From NCBI RefSeq assembly GCF_019426345.1, contig NZ_JAHLLW010000021.1, positions 1-55,394 of the forward strand: DNA of 55,394 bases. The letters are read 5' to 3'. The translations under genes and the position numbers were made by a program. Positions 46,001 to 55,394 of the stretch are shown here, piece by piece. How positions within the stretch are numbered: position 1 is the first letter of the stretch; each line of letters opens with the position of its first letter. The notes beneath the pieces were generated by a model. It was not told where the DNA came from and did no database searches. It saw nothing but the letters and a program-made list of their open reading frames with translations. This DNA comes from Marinomonas lutimaris. Lineage in GTDB: Bacteria; Pseudomonadota; Gammaproteobacteria; Pseudomonadales; Marinomonadaceae.

Positions 46001-47210
46001 CACGCTCAACCATTTTCTTAGCCGCTTTGATCGTCGTCGCCATGCCACGAAGTTCAAGCTTAGAGAAAATGAATGGCTTGAATAACTCAAGTGCCATTTT
46101 CTTAGGTAGACCACACTGATGTAGACGCAGTGATGGACCTACTGTGATTACAGAACGACCAGAGTAGTCAACACGCTTACCTAGCAAGTTCTGGCGGAAA
46201 CGACCTTGTTTACCCTTGATCATATCAGCCAAAGATTTTAGAGGACGTTTGTTAGAACCAGTAATGGCGCGGCCACGACGACCGTTATCAAGCAAAGCAT
46301 CAACAGATTCTTGCAACATACGCTTTTCGTTGCGTACGATGATATCTGGAGCTGATAACTCTAACAGGCGTTTTAGACGGTTGTTACGGTTAATTACACG
46401 ACGGTAAAGGTCGTTCAAATCAGACGTCGCAAAACGACCACCTTCAAGTGGCACCAATGGACGAAGATCTGGTGGAAGAACTGGCAATACATCTAACACC
46501 ATCCACTCTGGGTTGTTACCAGAATGATAGAATGCTTCAACAAGCTTAAGACGCTTAGAAAGTTTCTTAATACGAGTTTCAGAATTAGTGCTGTTTAGCT
46601 CTTCACGCATGCTGTTAATTTCTACAGGCATATCTAAATCGCGAAGCAACATCTGAACCGCTTCCGCACCCATACGGGCATCAAACTCGTCACCGAATTC
46701 TTCTAGCGCTTCAAAATACTGCTCATCGTTTAGCAATTGGCCTTTATCAAGCGTTGTCATACCTGGATCGATCACGATGAAAGATTCAAAATACAAAACA
46801 CGCTCAATGTCACGCAACGTCATATCTAAGATAAGACCGATACGAGACGGTAGAGACTTCAAAAACCAAATATGTGCAACAGGCGATGCAAGCTCAATGT
46901 GACCCATGCGTTCACGACGCACTTTAGACAGAGCCACTTCAACGCCACACTTCTCACAGATAACACCACGGTGTTTCAAACGCTTATATTTACCACACAA
47001 GCATTCGTAGTCCTTAATAGGACCAAAGATTTTTGCACAGAACAAACCGTCACGTTCTGGTTTGAACGTACGGTAGTTGATGGTCTCTGGCTTTTTAACT
47101 TCACCGTAAGACCATGAACGAATCATATCTGGTGATGCCAAGCCAATGCGGATCGCATCAAACTCGTCAGATTGTCCCTGTGATTTTAGAAGACCTAATA
47201 AGTCTTTCAT
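43008..47210 (-). CDS. rpoC: RNA polymerase beta' subunit
   Basis: Catalytic subunit that holds the active-site magnesium and the DNA clamp. From ATG 47210 ([20 protein letters not shown]) the protein has 1400 residues (E. coli 1407). [12 protein letters not shown] supplies the three catalytic Asp. The N-terminal zinc site is CLCGKYK..CEKCG, and the second site combines DCGSTNG with [13 protein letters not shown]. The clamp, bridge helix and trigger-loop regions are intact. It follows rpoB by 65 bp and ends 137 bp before rpsL. Confidence 0.98.
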   Translation of the reverse strand: MKDLLGLLKSQGQSDEFDAIRIGLASPDMIRSWSYGEVKKPETINYRTFKPERDGLFCAKIFGPIKDYECLCGKYKRLKHRGVICEKCGVEVALSKVRRERMGHIELASPVAHIWFLKSLPSRIGLILDMTLRDIERVLYFESFIVIDPGMTTLDKGQLLNDEQYFEALEEFGDEFDARMGAEAVQMLLRDLDMPVEINSMREELNSTNSETRIKKLSKRLKLVEAFYHSGNNPEWMVLDVLPVLPPDLRPLVPLEGGRFATSDLNDLYRRVINRNNRLKRLLELSAPDIIVRNEKRMLQESVDALLDNGRRGRAITGSNKRPLKSLADMIKGKQGRFRQNLLGKRVDYSGRSVITVGPSLRLHQCGLPKKMALELFKPFIFSKLELRGMATTIKAAKKMVERETPEVWDILDEVIREHPVMLNRAPTLHRLGIQAFEPMLIEGKAIQLHPLVCAAYNADFDGDQMAVHVPLTIEAQLEARALMMSTNNILSPANGEPIIVPSQDVVLGLYYMTREKINAKGEGMAFSDIKEVHRAYGAKQVELHAKVKVRISQVDTTLDGDKVPSTFIADTTVGRALLFDIVPDGLPFSVVNQTMKKKAISNLINECYRKVGLKESCIFADQLMYTGFAYATASGSSVGVDDFVIPPEKAAIIAKAEAEVKEIEYQYADGLVTQGEKYNKVIDLWSRTNETVTEAMMKNLAKEMTINKAGEEVEQQSFNSVYMMADSGARGSVAQMRQLGGMRGLMAKPDGSIIETPITANFREGLSVLQYFTSTHGARKGLADTALKTANSGYLTRRLVDVAQDLVITEVDCGSTNGISVAAMIEGGDVVVPLGHRVLGRVVAQDVIDGKGDFVLAAGTLIDEHDVRTIEAAGVDEMIIRSVITCNTRHGVCAKCYGRDLARGHQVNIGEAIGVVAAQSIGEPGTQLTMRTFHIGGAASRASAIDSVQVKSAGTVRFNKMKSIERHTGHLVVASRSSELAIADEAGREKERYKLPYGAVLSVREGDQVTAGQIVANWDPHTHPIVSEMEGRLEFSGMEENVTIRRQSDEMTGLTTIEVMEMRDRPAAGKDIRPMIAVVDAEGNPVLIPGTESPVQYMLPEKALLSLDHGATVKSGEVLARIPQESIGNKDITGGLPRVADLFEARRPKDPAVMAETSGVVSFGKETKGKIRLVITPQNGDDPVETLIPKWRQINIFDGEEVAKGEIIADGPLSPHDILRLQGVEALADYITNEVQEVYRLQGVVINDKHIEVIVNQMLRKVEVGESGDTDLIQGDQVEFTHLLDSNEKAEAEGKFPAKFERVLLGITKASLATESFISAASFQETTRVLTEGAVTGKKDHLRGLKENVVVGRLIPAGTGLAYHNERKRKKELALAAKEGSSTVSASDVEEALSAALKD

Positions 47211-47275
47211 GGATATTCGCCCCACTCGTAAGGCCGGGGAGTCTTGCTCCCCAGCAGGTCAAATGTGATTCGTGC

Positions 47276-50200
47276 TTATTCGTTTTCCAGCTCGATATCG
47301 ATACCAAGAGAACGAATCTCTTTCACCAACACGTTGAAGGACTCAGGCATGCCAGGTTCCATACGGTGGTCACCATCTACGATGTTTTTATACATCTTAG
47401 TACGGCCATTCACGTCATCGGACTTAACAGTCAACATTTCTTGAAGCGTGTAAGCAGCACCGTATGCTTCTAGTGCCCATACCTCCATCTCCCCGAAACG
47501 CTGACCACCGAACTGAGCTTTACCACCCAGCGGCTGCTGAGTAACCAAGCTGTAAGAACCGGTAGAACGTGCGTGCATTTTGTCGTCAACCAAGTGGTTC
47601 AACTTAAGCATGTACATGTAACCAACAGTTACAGGACGTTCAAAAGCATCACCAGTACGGCCGTTAAACAATTTAACTTGGCCGCTTTCGTTGATTCCAG
47701 CTAAACGCAACATACGTTTAATTTCAGACTCTTTTGCACCATCAAAGGCACCAGACGCCATTGGAACACCACCTGTTAGGTTAGATGCCAAGGTCAAAAT
47801 TTCTTCGTCTGTAAAGCTGTCCAAATCTTCAGTACGCGCACATTTCAAATCACCTTCGTAGCCGTTATAGATCTCGTCAAGGAAGCTACGCAGTTCTGCA
47901 ACTGCCTCTGCTTTCTCACGCTCTACAACAAGCATCTCGTTGATCTTACGACCCAAGCCTTTAGATGCCGCACCTAAGTGAGTCTCCAAAACCTGACCAA
48001 CGTTCATACGCGAAGGAACACCTAGCGGGTTCAAAACGATATCAACTGGATCACCGTTTTCATCGTACGGCATATCTTCAACTGGCATAATTTTAGAAAT
48101 TACACCTTTGTTACCATGACGACCGGCCATTTTATCACCTGGCTGGATACGACGTTTGATGGCAACATAAACCTTAACGATTTTAAGAACGCCAGGCGCT
48201 AGATCATCACCTGTTTGTAGCTTGCGTTTCTTATCTTCGAATTTCGCATCAAGTTCTTTACGGCGCTCAATCAAAGCGGCTTGTGCTTTTTCAAGCTGCT
48301 CACTCGCTTCTTCATTAGCAACACGAATTTTAAACCACTCAGGGTGATCTAGATTCGCCAAGTACTCTTCCGTAATAATCGCATTGCGAGCCAAACCAGG
48401 ACCACCTTCCGCTTGCTGACCGATTAGGGCTTCAGCTAGACGCTCGAAAGTCGCTTTCTCAACAATACGGAACTCTTCGTTCAAGTCCTTGCGAACTTGA
48501 TCAAGCTGCGACTTTTCAATGAACTTAGCACGGTCATCTTTTTCGATGCCATCACGAGTGAAAACTTGCACGTCGATAACTGTACCGCGCGTACCCGTCT
48601 TAACACGTTGCGACGTATCTTTTACGTCGGACGCTTTTTCACCGAAGATAGCTCGCAAAAGTTTCTCTTCAGGCGTTAGCTGTGTCTCACCCTTAGGCGT
48701 TACTTTACCAACTAGAATATCGCCCGGCTCTACTTCTGCACCGATGTAAACGATACCGGATTGATCCAACTTAGAAAGCGCACCTTCACCCACATTAGGG
48801 ATATCAGCAGTAATCTCTTCTGGCCCAAGCTTAGTATCACGCGCAACACACGTTAACTCTTGAATGTGGATAGAAGTGAATCGATCTTCTTCTACAACAC
48901 GCTCAGAAACGAGAATCGAGTCTTCGAAGTTGAAACCGTTCCAAGGCATAAAAGCAATACGCATGTTTTGGCCTAGTGCCAAATCACCCATATCTACAGA
49001 AGGGCCATCAGCCATAATGTCGCCAGAAGCAACCTTCTCACCTTTCATAACCAAAGTACGCTGGTTGATACAAGTGTTCTGGTTAGAACGCACGTATTTA
49101 GTTAGGTTGTAGATATCTACACCCGCCTCACCAGCAATTGTTTCTTCTGAATTCACACGTACAACGATACGGCTCGCATCAACAGACTCAATCACACCAC
49201 CGCGGTTCGCAACGATACAAACACCAGAATCTTTTGCTACATTTTTTTCCATCCCAGTACCAACTACAGGCTTATCTGCCTTAAGTGTAGGTACTGCTTG
49301 ACGCTGCATGTTCGATCCCATCAATGCACGGTTAGCATCGTCGTGCTCTAGGAACGGAATCAAAGATGCCGCAACAGAAACAACCTGACGAGGTGACACG
49401 TCCATTAGGTTTACTTTCTCTTTTGGAATCAAAGTCGTTTCGTGCATGTGACGCACCTGAACCAACTCATCAACCAAACGACCTTCCGCATCAACATTTG
49501 CAGATGCTTGGGCTATTACATATTTCGCTTCATCGATTGCAGAGATATAAACTGTTTCATCAGTCATTTTGCCATCGATAATCTTACGGTATGGCGTTTC
49601 TAAGAAGCCGTAGCTGTTAGTGCGCGCATAAGTTGATAGCGAGTTAATCAAACCGATGTTTGGACCTTCAGGTGTTTCGATAGGACAAACACGGCCATAG
49701 TGAGTAGCGTGTACGTCACGTACTTCAAAGCCTGCACGTTCACGCGTAAGACCACCAGGCCCTAACGCCGAAACACGACGCTTATGCGTTACTTCAGATA
49801 GCGGGTTGTTTTGGTCCATAAACTGAGACAACTGGCTTGAACCGAAGAACTCTTTAATAGCGGCAGCAACTGGCTTCGCATTCAAAAGGTCTTGCGGCAT
49901 AAGGCCATCAGCTTCTGCCATTGACAAACGCTCTTTCACTGCACGCTCAACACGAACAAGACCAACACGGAATTGGTTCTCGGCCATTTCACCAACAGAA
50001 CGAACTCGACGGTTACCCAAGTGATCGATGTCATCAACCATGCCGTTACCGTTACGGATATCAAGCAAAGTTTTTAGAACAGCTACGATGTCGTCATTAT
50101 CAAGAACGCCAGCACCCGTATCTTCTTCACGGCCTAAACGACGATTGAATTTCATTCGACCAACGCCAGATAGGTCATAGCGATCTTCGGAGAAGAACAA

Positions 50201-51376
50201 ACCTTGGAACAAACCTTCAGCCGATTCTTTGGTCGGTGGCTCGCCAGGACGCATCATGCGATAGATTTCAACTAGAGCTTCTAACTGATTACTCGTTGGA
50301 TCAATACGCAGCGTATCAGAAATAAATGGACCATTATCCAAATCGTTCGTATAAAGCGTTTCAACTTCAGTAATACCAGAAGAAACCAACGCCTCTAGCA
50401 AATCAACAGACAACTCAGTGTTTGCTTCCGCAATCAACTCACCCGTTGAAGGATGAACCAAGTTTTTCGCTGTTACCTTGCCAAGCATGTACTCAAGCGG
50501 TACAGATAGACGCTCAAGACCTGATTTTTCCATCACACGAATGTGCTTAGCAGTAATACGGCGACCTTCTTCTACGATCAGTTCGCCATTCGCATCAGCA
50601 ATATTAAACAGTGCAGTCTCGCCACGTAGACGATTTGCAACTAGATCCATTTCAAAACCATCACGTTTCAAATAGAAACGAGTAGAGTCAAAGAAAGTAT
50701 CTAGAATTTGCTCAGTTCCGTAACCCAAAGCGCGCAACAAAATAGTTGCCGGCAACTTACGGCGACGGTCAATACGAACAAATACGCAATCTTTTGGATC
50801 AAACTCGAAGTCCAACCATGAACCGCGGTAAGGAATAATACGAGCAGAATGTAGTAACTTGCCTGAAGAGTGTGTCTTACCACGATCGTGGTCGAAGAAC
50901 ACACCAGGAGAACGGTGTAATTGAGATACAATAACACGCTCAGTCCCGTTGATTACAAAGGTACCATTGTCTGTCATAAGCGGAATTTCGCCCATGTAGA
51001 CTTCTTGCTCGCGAATGTCTTTGATTGCCTTATTGGACGACTCTTTATCATAAATAATAAGTCGCACACGAACACGTAAAGGTGCCGCGTAAGTAACACC
51101 ACGCAACTGACACTCTTTAACATCAAAGACTGGCTTGCCTAAACGGTAATCGACGTATTCTAGCGCCGCATTGCCGGAAAAGCTGACCATTGGAAAGACA
51201 GATTTAAAGGCCCCATGCAGACCTAATTCCCCACGCTCTGCAAGACTTTTACCTTCCTGCAGAAAATTACGATAGGATTCAAGCTGAATTGCCAGCAAGT
51301 ATGGCACATCCAAAACGGGCGGCAGTTTACCGAAATCCTTACGGATACGTTTTTTCTCAGTGTATGAGTAAGCCAT
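47276..51376 (-). CDS. rpoB: RNA polymerase beta subunit
   Basis: Catalytic partner of beta' in RNA synthesis. From ATG 51376 ([20 protein letters not shown]) the protein has 1366 residues; E. coli has 1342. The rifampicin pocket reads [20 protein letters not shown] and [11 protein letters not shown], all wild-type residues. Conserved C-terminal parts [14 protein letters not shown] and [20 protein letters not shown] are present. The alternative start at 51400 is rejected because the family start follows GGGGA at good spacing. It lies behind an attenuator downstream of rplL. Confidence 0.98.
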   Translation of the reverse strand: MAYSYTEKKRIRKDFGKLPPVLDVPYLLAIQLESYRNFLQEGKSLAERGELGLHGAFKSVFPMVSFSGNAALEYVDYRLGKPVFDVKECQLRGVTYAAPLRVRVRLIIYDKESSNKAIKDIREQEVYMGEIPLMTDNGTFVINGTERVIVSQLHRSPGVFFDHDRGKTHSSGKLLHSARIIPYRGSWLDFEFDPKDCVFVRIDRRRKLPATILLRALGYGTEQILDTFFDSTRFYLKRDGFEMDLVANRLRGETALFNIADANGELIVEEGRRITAKHIRVMEKSGLERLSVPLEYMLGKVTAKNLVHPSTGELIAEANTELSVDLLEALVSSGITEVETLYTNDLDNGPFISDTLRIDPTSNQLEALVEIYRMMRPGEPPTKESAEGLFQGLFFSEDRYDLSGVGRMKFNRRLGREEDTGAGVLDNDDIVAVLKTLLDIRNGNGMVDDIDHLGNRRVRSVGEMAENQFRVGLVRVERAVKERLSMAEADGLMPQDLLNAKPVAAAIKEFFGSSQLSQFMDQNNPLSEVTHKRRVSALGPGGLTRERAGFEVRDVHATHYGRVCPIETPEGPNIGLINSLSTYARTNSYGFLETPYRKIIDGKMTDETVYISAIDEAKYVIAQASANVDAEGRLVDELVQVRHMHETTLIPKEKVNLMDVSPRQVVSVAASLIPFLEHDDANRALMGSNMQRQAVPTLKADKPVVGTGMEKNVAKDSGVCIVANRGGVIESVDASRIVVRVNSEETIAGEAGVDIYNLTKYVRSNQNTCINQRTLVMKGEKVASGDIMADGPSVDMGDLALGQNMRIAFMPWNGFNFEDSILVSERVVEEDRFTSIHIQELTCVARDTKLGPEEITADIPNVGEGALSKLDQSGIVYIGAEVEPGDILVGKVTPKGETQLTPEEKLLRAIFGEKASDVKDTSQRVKTGTRGTVIDVQVFTRDGIEKDDRAKFIEKSQLDQVRKDLNEEFRIVEKATFERLAEALIGQQAEGGPGLARNAIITEEYLANLDHPEWFKIRVANEEASEQLEKAQAALIERRKELDAKFEDKKRKLQTGDDLAPGVLKIVKVYVAIKRRIQPGDKMAGRHGNKGVISKIMPVEDMPYDENGDPVDIVLNPLGVPSRMNVGQVLETHLGAASKGLGRKINEMLVVEREKAEAVAELRSFLDEIYNGYEGDLKCARTEDLDSFTDEEILTLASNLTGGVPMASGAFDGAKESEIKRMLRLAGINESGQVKLFNGRTGDAFERPVTVGYMYMLKLNHLVDDKMHARSTGSYSLVTQQPLGGKAQFGGQRFGEMEVWALEAYGAAYTLQEMLTVKSDDVNGRTKMYKNIVDGDHRMEPGMPESFNVLVKEIRSLGIDIELENE

Positions 51377-51408
51377 CAGCATTCCCCAGCTTGTGCACAT
51401 TGACGCAA

Positions 51409-51454
51409 AAGGCCCAAATCAGGCCTTACCATATATGGGAGCATTATCTCCCAT
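51409..51454 (-). promoter_or_regulatory. Two hairpins in the rplL-rpoB spacer, possible processing site
   Basis: AAGGCC/GGCCTT (51409-51414 and 51422-51427) and ATGGGAG/CTCCCAT (51435-51441 and 51448-51454) can form stems in the leader of rpoB. In E. coli this spacer carries an RNase III cleavage site after the attenuator. Processing here is an inference from position and pairing. Confidence 0.45.
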
Positions 51455-51494
51455 GTGAAAATTCTTTTAAGTTTTATTTGAGTTTCAGAAACCC

Positions 51495-51525
51495 AAAAAG
51501 GCCGGTGACAATAATGTCACCAGCC
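51495..51525 (-). terminator. Attenuator between rplL and rpoB
   Basis: GGCCGGTGAC (51500-51509) and GTCACCAGCC (51516-51525) form a 10-bp stem with one mismatch and a 6-base loop. On the minus strand the stem is followed by five T. It lies 40 bases after the rplL stop and 124 bp before rpoB. As in E. coli, partial termination here would set ribosomal protein to polymerase output. Confidence 0.85.
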
Positions 51526-51564
51526 ATTTCGACTATTGGTCGAAATCTGGAAATACAAGTATCA

Positions 51565-51936
51565 TTACTTGATTTCGACAGATGCACCAGCTTCTTCAAG
51601 AGCTGCTTTAAGAGCGGCAGCATCTTCTTTAGAAGCAGCTTCTTTAACAGTCATTGGAGCGCCGTCAACGATAGCTTTAGCTTCTTTCAAGCCTAGACCA
51701 GTCGCTGCACGAACCGCTTTGATTACGTTTACTTTCTTCTCGCCTGCAGCAGTAAGAACAACGTCAAATTCAGTTTGTTCTTCAGCAGCAGCGCCAGCTT
51801 CAGCAGCAGGACCCGCAGCTACAGCAGCAGCTGCAGATACGCCGAATTTTTCTTCCATTGCAGAAATTAGTTCAACAACGTCCATCACAGACATTTCTGC
51901 TACTGCATTGATGATATCTTCTTTAGTTAGAGCCAT
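51565..51936 (-). CDS. rplL: 50S ribosomal protein L7/L12
   Basis: The stalk protein that recruits translation GTPases; four copies bind L10. The 123 residues match E. coli (121). An N-terminal dimerisation helix ([20 protein letters not shown]) leads through an Ala-rich hinge to the globular domain with [20 protein letters not shown]. It follows rplJ by 81 bp; the spacer holds the perfect palindrome ATCACCCTAGGGTGAT (51963-51978). Confidence 0.98.
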   Translation of the reverse strand: MALTKEDIINAVAEMSVMDVVELISAMEEKFGVSAAAAVAAGPAAEAGAAAEEQTEFDVVLTAAGEKKVNVIKAVRAATGLGLKEAKAIVDGAPMTVKEAASKEDAAALKAALEEAGASVEIK

Positions 51937-52017
51937 GACTCAGATTCCTAGCATTCTTTATAATCACCCTAGGGTGATAAAACAAATATTTATCAAGAAG
52001 GGATACGGTAAGCCGTA

Positions 52018-52518
52018 TTAAGCCGCTTCTTGCTCTTTTTGATCGCGAACCGCTGCAAGAGTACGTACAAACTTGCTTGTTGCGCCCTGAATAACACTCA
52101 TCAGTTTCGCAATAGCTTCGTCGTATGTAGGCAGTGTTGCCAAACGATCAATGTCGCCAGCTGGGATCAACTCACCGTTGAACGCCAACGCCTTTACTTC
52201 AAACTTGCTGTTAGTTTTCGCAAACGCTTTCAACAAACGAGCAGCCGCACCCGGATGTTCGTTAGAAAAAGCAATTAACGTAGGACCAACAAAGCTCTCA
52301 GCTAGACATTCGAAGTCAGTGCCTTCAACTGCACGGCGAGCCAAAGTATTACGTACTACACGTACATAAACACCTGCTTCGCGCGCTTCTTTACGTAGTT
52401 CTGTCATACTACTCACGGTAACACCGCGAGAGTCAGCAACTACTGCAGATAATGCAGTTTTAGCAACTTCGCTAACTTCGGCGACAATGGCTTTTTTGTC
52501 TTCTAGACCTAATGCCAC
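52018..52518 (-). CDS. rplJ: 50S ribosomal protein L10
   Basis: L10 forms the base of the stalk and, in complex with L7/L12, represses its own messenger. The 166 residues match E. coli (165). [20 protein letters not shown] starts it; [16 protein letters not shown] is the rRNA-binding part and the C-terminal helix binds L12. It is preceded by a 231-bp leader with features of the L10 leader. Confidence 0.98.
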   Translation of the reverse strand: MALGLEDKKAIVAEVSEVAKTALSAVVADSRGVTVSSMTELRKEAREAGVYVRVVRNTLARRAVEGTDFECLAESFVGPTLIAFSNEHPGAAARLLKAFAKTNSKFEVKALAFNGELIPAGDIDRLATLPTYDEAIAKLMSVIQGATSKFVRTLAAVRDQKEQEAA

Positions 52519-52529
52519 TGGTTTTCTCC

Positions 52530-52715
52530 TGGATTAGCAGGGAATAAATTCCCCTATTTTTACCAACTCTCCGATTACTCGAAGTACTTGCTGGTGAGTT
52601 AGATCCAGTTAATCTGAATCGGGCCACACCATCTGCGCAGGACAAACATTTTTCAACGTTGTTATTAAACCATTAGGTTCCTGCGGTCTTTGACGGCCTG
52701 CTCAACAAATAAATG
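52530..52715 (-). promoter_or_regulatory. L10 leader (autoregulatory region of rplJL)
   Basis: The 231-bp gap between rplA and rplJ contains, on the minus strand, the conserved elements of the gammaproteobacterial L10 leader: GTCAAAGACCGCAGGAACC and, farther on, CCTGCGCAGATGGTGTGGCC. In E. coli the L10-(L12)4 complex binds this structure and blocks rplJ translation. The edges given are approximate. Confidence 0.7.
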
Positions 52716-52749
52716 AAGGCAGACCCCAAAGCTCATGATCTAAACACAC

Positions 52750-53451
52750 TTACTTAGTAGAGTTAAGCGCGCCTAGATCAATTTGTAGACCAGGTCCCAT
52801 TGTAGAGGACAAGGTCACTTTTTTCAGGTAAACACCTTTAGAAGACGCAGGTTTAGCACGACGCAAGTCGGTCAAAAGCGCTTCCAAGTTACCTCTGATA
52901 GCATCCGCAGCGAACTCAATAGAGCCAACAGCAGCGTGAATGATACCATTTTTATCTGTACGGTAACGAGCTTGACCTGCTTTTGCATTTCGTACTGCAG
53001 TAGCAACATCAGGCGTTACTGTGCCAACTTTAGGGTTAGGCATTAGACCACGTGGGCCTAAAACTTGACCTAGCTGACCAACGATACGCATTGCATCTGG
53101 AGATGCAATAACTACGTCAAAATCAAGGTTACCAGCTTTAACTTGTTCAGCTAAATCTTCAAAACCAACAACATCTGCACCAGCTTCTTTCGCAGCTTCA
53201 GCATTTGCACCTTGCGCAAATACAGCAACACGAACATCTTTACCGGCACCATGAGGCAATACTGTAGAACCACGAACAACCTGATCAGATTTGCGTGGGT
53301 CAACGCCTAGGTTAACAGATACGTCGATAGACTCTTTAAACTTAACAGTAGAAAGCTCAGACAATAGAGCAACAGCTTCTTCTACAGAGTAAAATTTAGT
53401 TGCTTCTACTTTTTCAGCGATCAAACGAGCGCGTTTAGTTAATTTAGCCAT
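52750..53451 (-). CDS. rplA: 50S ribosomal protein L1
   Basis: L1 forms the mobile stalk that guides E-site tRNA release; in E. coli it also represses rplKA by binding the message. The 233 residues match E. coli (234). [20 protein letters not shown] opens it; the signature [20 protein letters not shown] and [18 protein letters not shown] is intact. Its start overlaps the rplK stop by one base. Confidence 0.98.
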   Translation of the reverse strand: MAKLTKRARLIAEKVEATKFYSVEEAVALLSELSTVKFKESIDVSVNLGVDPRKSDQVVRGSTVLPHGAGKDVRVAVFAQGANAEAAKEAGADVVGFEDLAEQVKAGNLDFDVVIASPDAMRIVGQLGQVLGPRGLMPNPKVGTVTPDVATAVRNAKAGQARYRTDKNGIIHAAVGSIEFAADAIRGNLEALLTDLRRAKPASSKGVYLKKVTLSSTMGPGLQIDLGALNSTK

Positions 53452-53885
53452 TAGTTAACACCCTCAACTTCTAGACCCATAGCGCGTGCGCTACCAGCAA
53501 TAGTACGAACTGCTGCATCCATGTTAGAAGCAGTCAAATCAGCCTGCTTAGCAACAACAATCTCTTCTAGTTGAGCACGAGTAACCGTACCGACTTTTTG
53601 AGTATTTGGACGTGGAGAACCACTCTTTAAACCAGCAGCTTTTTTAAGCAAAACTGCTGCAGGAGTAGATTTAGTTTCGAATGTAAAACTACGATCACTG
53701 TAAACAGTGATAATAACAGGCGTTGGAAGACCTGGCTCAAGGCTTTGAGTTTTAGCATTGAACGCTTTACAGAATTCCATGATATTCACACCGTGTTGAC
53801 CAAGTGCTGGACCAACTGGTGGACTTGGGTTCGCTTGACCCGCTTTAACTTGTAGCTTGATATAAGCTTGGACTTTCTTAGCCAT
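53451..53885 (-). CDS. rplK: 50S ribosomal protein L11
   Basis: L11 binds the GTPase-associated region of 23S rRNA and is needed for RelA sensing of stalled ribosomes. The 144 residues match E. coli (142). The N-terminal domain has [20 protein letters not shown] with the conserved prolines (thiostrepton contact), and the C-terminal domain ends [14 protein letters not shown]. It lies 49 bp after nusG. Confidence 0.98.
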   Translation of the reverse strand: MAKKVQAYIKLQVKAGQANPSPPVGPALGQHGVNIMEFCKAFNAKTQSLEPGLPTPVIITVYSDRSFTFETKSTPAAVLLKKAAGLKSGSPRPNTQKVGTVTRAQLEEIVVAKQADLTASNMDAAVRTIAGSARAMGLEVEGVN

Positions 53886-53934
53886 TTTTCAACTCCAATT
53901 GGGTCACTGCCCTAAGGCTACCCGTTCAACAAAA

Positions 53935-54468
53935 TCAGGCTTTTTCAACCTGACTAAACTCCAAATCAACAGGTGTAGAGCGCCCAAAAATAAGCACTGC
54001 CACTTTGATTCGACTTTTATCGTAATCCACCTCTTCCACAACACCATTGAAATCAGCGAACGGCCCTTCATTAACACGAACCACCTCACCCACTTCAAAC
54101 AAGGTCTTAGGACGAGGCTTATCAACACCATCACTAACACGCTGCAGAATAGCATCCGCTTCACGAGTTGTAATCGGTGAAGGCTTATCCGCCGTACCAC
54201 CAATAAAACCAAGTACGCGAGATGTGCCTTTAACCAAATGCCAAGAGGCGTCATTCATATCCATTTGAACCAATACATAACCTGGATAGAACTTTCTTTC
54301 ACTCTTGCGCTTTTTACCATCTCGGATCTCGACCACTTCTTCGGTCGGCACCAAGATGTCACCAAAATTTTCTTCCTGCCCCATAACCTGCACCCGCTCA
54401 ATAAGCGAACGCATTACGTGCTTTTCGTACCCTGAGTACGCCTGTACTACATACCATCGTTTGGTCAC
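53935..54468 (-). CDS. nusG: Transcription termination/antitermination factor NusG
   Basis: NusG binds the polymerase clamp, speeds elongation, and links to Rho or to S10 on the ribosome. I choose GTG 54468 ([20 protein letters not shown]), 6-7 bases after AGGAG; the TTG two codons earlier lies too close to that site. The product has 177 residues (E. coli 181). The NGN domain ends near FIGG; the KOW domain has [20 protein letters not shown]. It overlaps the secE context by position only, with 9 bp between the genes. Confidence 0.96.
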   Translation of the reverse strand: MTKRWYVVQAYSGYEKHVMRSLIERVQVMGQEENFGDILVPTEEVVEIRDGKKRKSERKFYPGYVLVQMDMNDASWHLVKGTSRVLGFIGGTADKPSPITTREADAILQRVSDGVDKPRPKTLFEVGEVVRVNEGPFADFNGVVEEVDYDKSRIKVAVLIFGRSTPVDLEFSQVEKA

Positions 54469-54477
54469 GAGCAACTC

Positions 54478-54846
54478 CTAACTAATTACCGAGGAAACGA
54501 TCCAACCAAGGAACGAATCCACCCCCCATAGCACGAGAGACATAAAAACAACAACCGCTAACACTATTAAGGTTGTTTGCATGGTTTCTTGTCTAGTTGG
54601 CCATACAACTCTGCGAATTTCAGTTTTAGCTTCTCTTGCCAGAGTAAAAAAAGCCTTACCTTTCACAGTTTGCAACGCAACAAAACCAGCGACACCAGCC
54701 AACACCAAGATAGCGATTAAGCGATACAATAGTGACTCAGCAGAATAATAGTTATTACCAATCACGCCTACCGCAACTAGCAGAACAACAATTGCCCACT
54801 TAAACACATCTCCGCGAGACGCTTGAGCTTCAGTACTCGAACTCAT
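54478..54846 (-). CDS. secE: Preprotein translocase subunit SecE
   Basis: Clamp subunit of the SecYEG translocon in the inner membrane. The 122 residues form three membrane helices as in E. coli (127): about residues 16-33, 40-60 and 92-115. The conserved amphipathic segment LAREAKTEIRRVVWPTRQET before the last helix is the essential part. It is placed between tRNA-Trp and nusG, the classic gammaproteobacterial order. Confidence 0.97.
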   Translation of the reverse strand: MSSSTEAQASRGDVFKWAIVVLLVAVGVIGNNYYSAESLLYRLIAILVLAGVAGFVALQTVKGKAFFTLAREAKTEIRRVVWPTRQETMQTTLIVLAVVVFMSLVLWGVDSFLGWIVSSVIS

Positions 54847-54886
54847 ACTTCAGGTGATCCCTAACTAAGAAATAGGATACGAAAGA

Positions 54887-54962
54887 TGGCAGGCCAAGAG
54901 GGACTCGAACCCCCAACAGCCGGTTTTGGAAACCGGTGCTCTACCAATTGAACTATTGGCCT
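54887..54962 (-). tRNA. tRNA-Trp (anticodon CCA)
   Basis: The 76-base cloverleaf starts AGGCCAATAGTTCAATTGG, has the anticodon loop TTTCCAAAA with CCA, and the T loop GGTTCGAGTCC. The 3' CCA is encoded. The acceptor stem AGGCCAA pairs with TTGGCCT. It lies 40 bp before secE. Confidence 0.97.
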
Positions 54963-55033
54963 ACATTCGTATGGGCGAAGGATGATACCTGAACAAGCCA
55001 AATCTGGCAAGGGTATCTGCCCAAAAAACAGAC

Positions 55034-55058
55034 AATAAAAAAGGCGGTCAAACCACCT
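55034..55058 (-). terminator. Terminator after tRNA-Thr
   Basis: On the minus strand AGGTGGT and ACCGCCT (with one G-T pair and a 3-base loop) form a stem followed by TTTTTT. It lies about 20 bases after tRNA-Thr and suggests the Tyr-Gly-Thr tRNA transcript ends here, separately from tRNA-Trp-secE-nusG. Confidence 0.75.
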
Positions 55059-55078
55059 ATCTTTTGCATTGGAAATGC

Positions 55079-55154
55079 TGGAGCTCATGAGCAGATTTGA
55101 ACTGCCGACCTCACCCTTACCAAGGGTGTGCTCTACCAACTGAGCTACATGAGC
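55079..55154 (-). tRNA. tRNA-Thr (anticodon GGT)
   Basis: The 76-base gene starts GCTCATGTAGCTCAGTTGG; the anticodon stem-loop CACCCTTGGTAAGGGTG contains GGT. The acceptor pairs GCTCATG with CATGAGC and CCA is encoded. The T loop is GTTCAAATC. It is co-directional with tRNA-Gly one base upstream. Confidence 0.97.
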
Positions 55155-55155
55155 C

Positions 55156-55230
55156 TGGAGCGGGTAGCGGGAATCGAACCCGCCTCTTCAGCTTGGAAGG
55201 CTGAGGTAATAGCCACTATACCATACCCGC
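55156..55230 (-). tRNA. tRNA-Gly (anticodon TCC)
   Basis: The 75-base gene starts GCGGGTATGGTATAGTGGC; the anticodon loop in CAGCCTTCCAAGCTG contains TCC. The acceptor pairs GCGGGTA with TACCCGC, and CCA is encoded. The T arm has GGTTCGATTCC. Only one base separates it from tRNA-Thr. Confidence 0.97.
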
Positions 55231-55233
55231 AAT

Positions 55234-55317
<84 letters not shown>

Positions 55318-55394
55318 ACGTACTCAGCGCTACAACGCAACACCCCAAAAGGTGGGAGCCATTATATGAATCGTCTTGCCAATTGCAAGCACTA

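Noticed and set aside
51963..51978. Perfect 16-bp palindrome in the rplJ-rplL spacer as an operator
   Set aside because: No loop for a hairpin and no known regulator at this place; noted but not called.

Overview
The window looks like a gammaproteobacterial chromosome, most like Oceanospirillales (Marinomonas-like). The evidence is the unbroken order tRNA-Trp-secE-nusG-rplKAJL-rpoBC-rpsLG-fusA-tuf-S10-spc-alpha, followed by uvrA, a YajR-type transporter and ssb. I recall the same rplQ/uvrA/MFS/ssb neighbourhood in Pseudomonas. The genus is an inference from protein similarity by memory, not a measurement.

From 24.5 kb to the end is core genome, all on the minus strand: four tRNA genes (Tyr, Gly, Thr, Trp), the secretion and antitermination genes secE and nusG, the rplKAJL and rpoBC genes, the str operon (rpsL, rpsG, fusA, tuf) and the S10, spc and alpha ribosomal protein operons with secY and rpoA. 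Promoters, an L10 leader, an attenuator before rpoB and several terminators are visible. uvrA is divergent from yajR-ssb and has a perfect LexA box.

From about 8.0 to 19.3 kb, directly downstream of ssb, lies a mobile defence island, all on the minus strand. At its ssb-proximal edge are four tightly coupled genes: three tyrosine-recombinase-like proteins and a small coiled-coil protein. This layout matches the Gamma-Mobile-Trio (GMT) type of element (an integrase plus gmtY, gmtZ, gmtX). Its cargo is a three-gene operon with its own promoter: a large protein with a PD-(D/E)xK-like N-terminus, a small middle protein, and an SMC/Rad50-like ATPase with a zinc hook. This is an ABC-three-component (ABC-3C) conflict system, the best candidate here for a poorly characterised immune system.

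From 1 to 8.0 kb is a scrapyard region with a few intact genes: SOS-controlled umuDC, a divergent Lrp-type regulator/LysE-type exporter pair, and a PanB paralogue. Between them are three copies of one IS3-family terminus, a truncated transposase OrfA, C-terminal pieces of an unknown gene and of a superfamily 2 helicase, a 119-bp duplicated piece of umuC, an Xre/MbcA/ParS-type antitoxin with no visible toxin, toxin-antitoxin-like debris, a 20-bp tandem repeat, and a pair of hairpins resembling type I-F CRISPR repeats. The picture is of repeated insertion, deletion and rearrangement next to a recombinase-bearing island.
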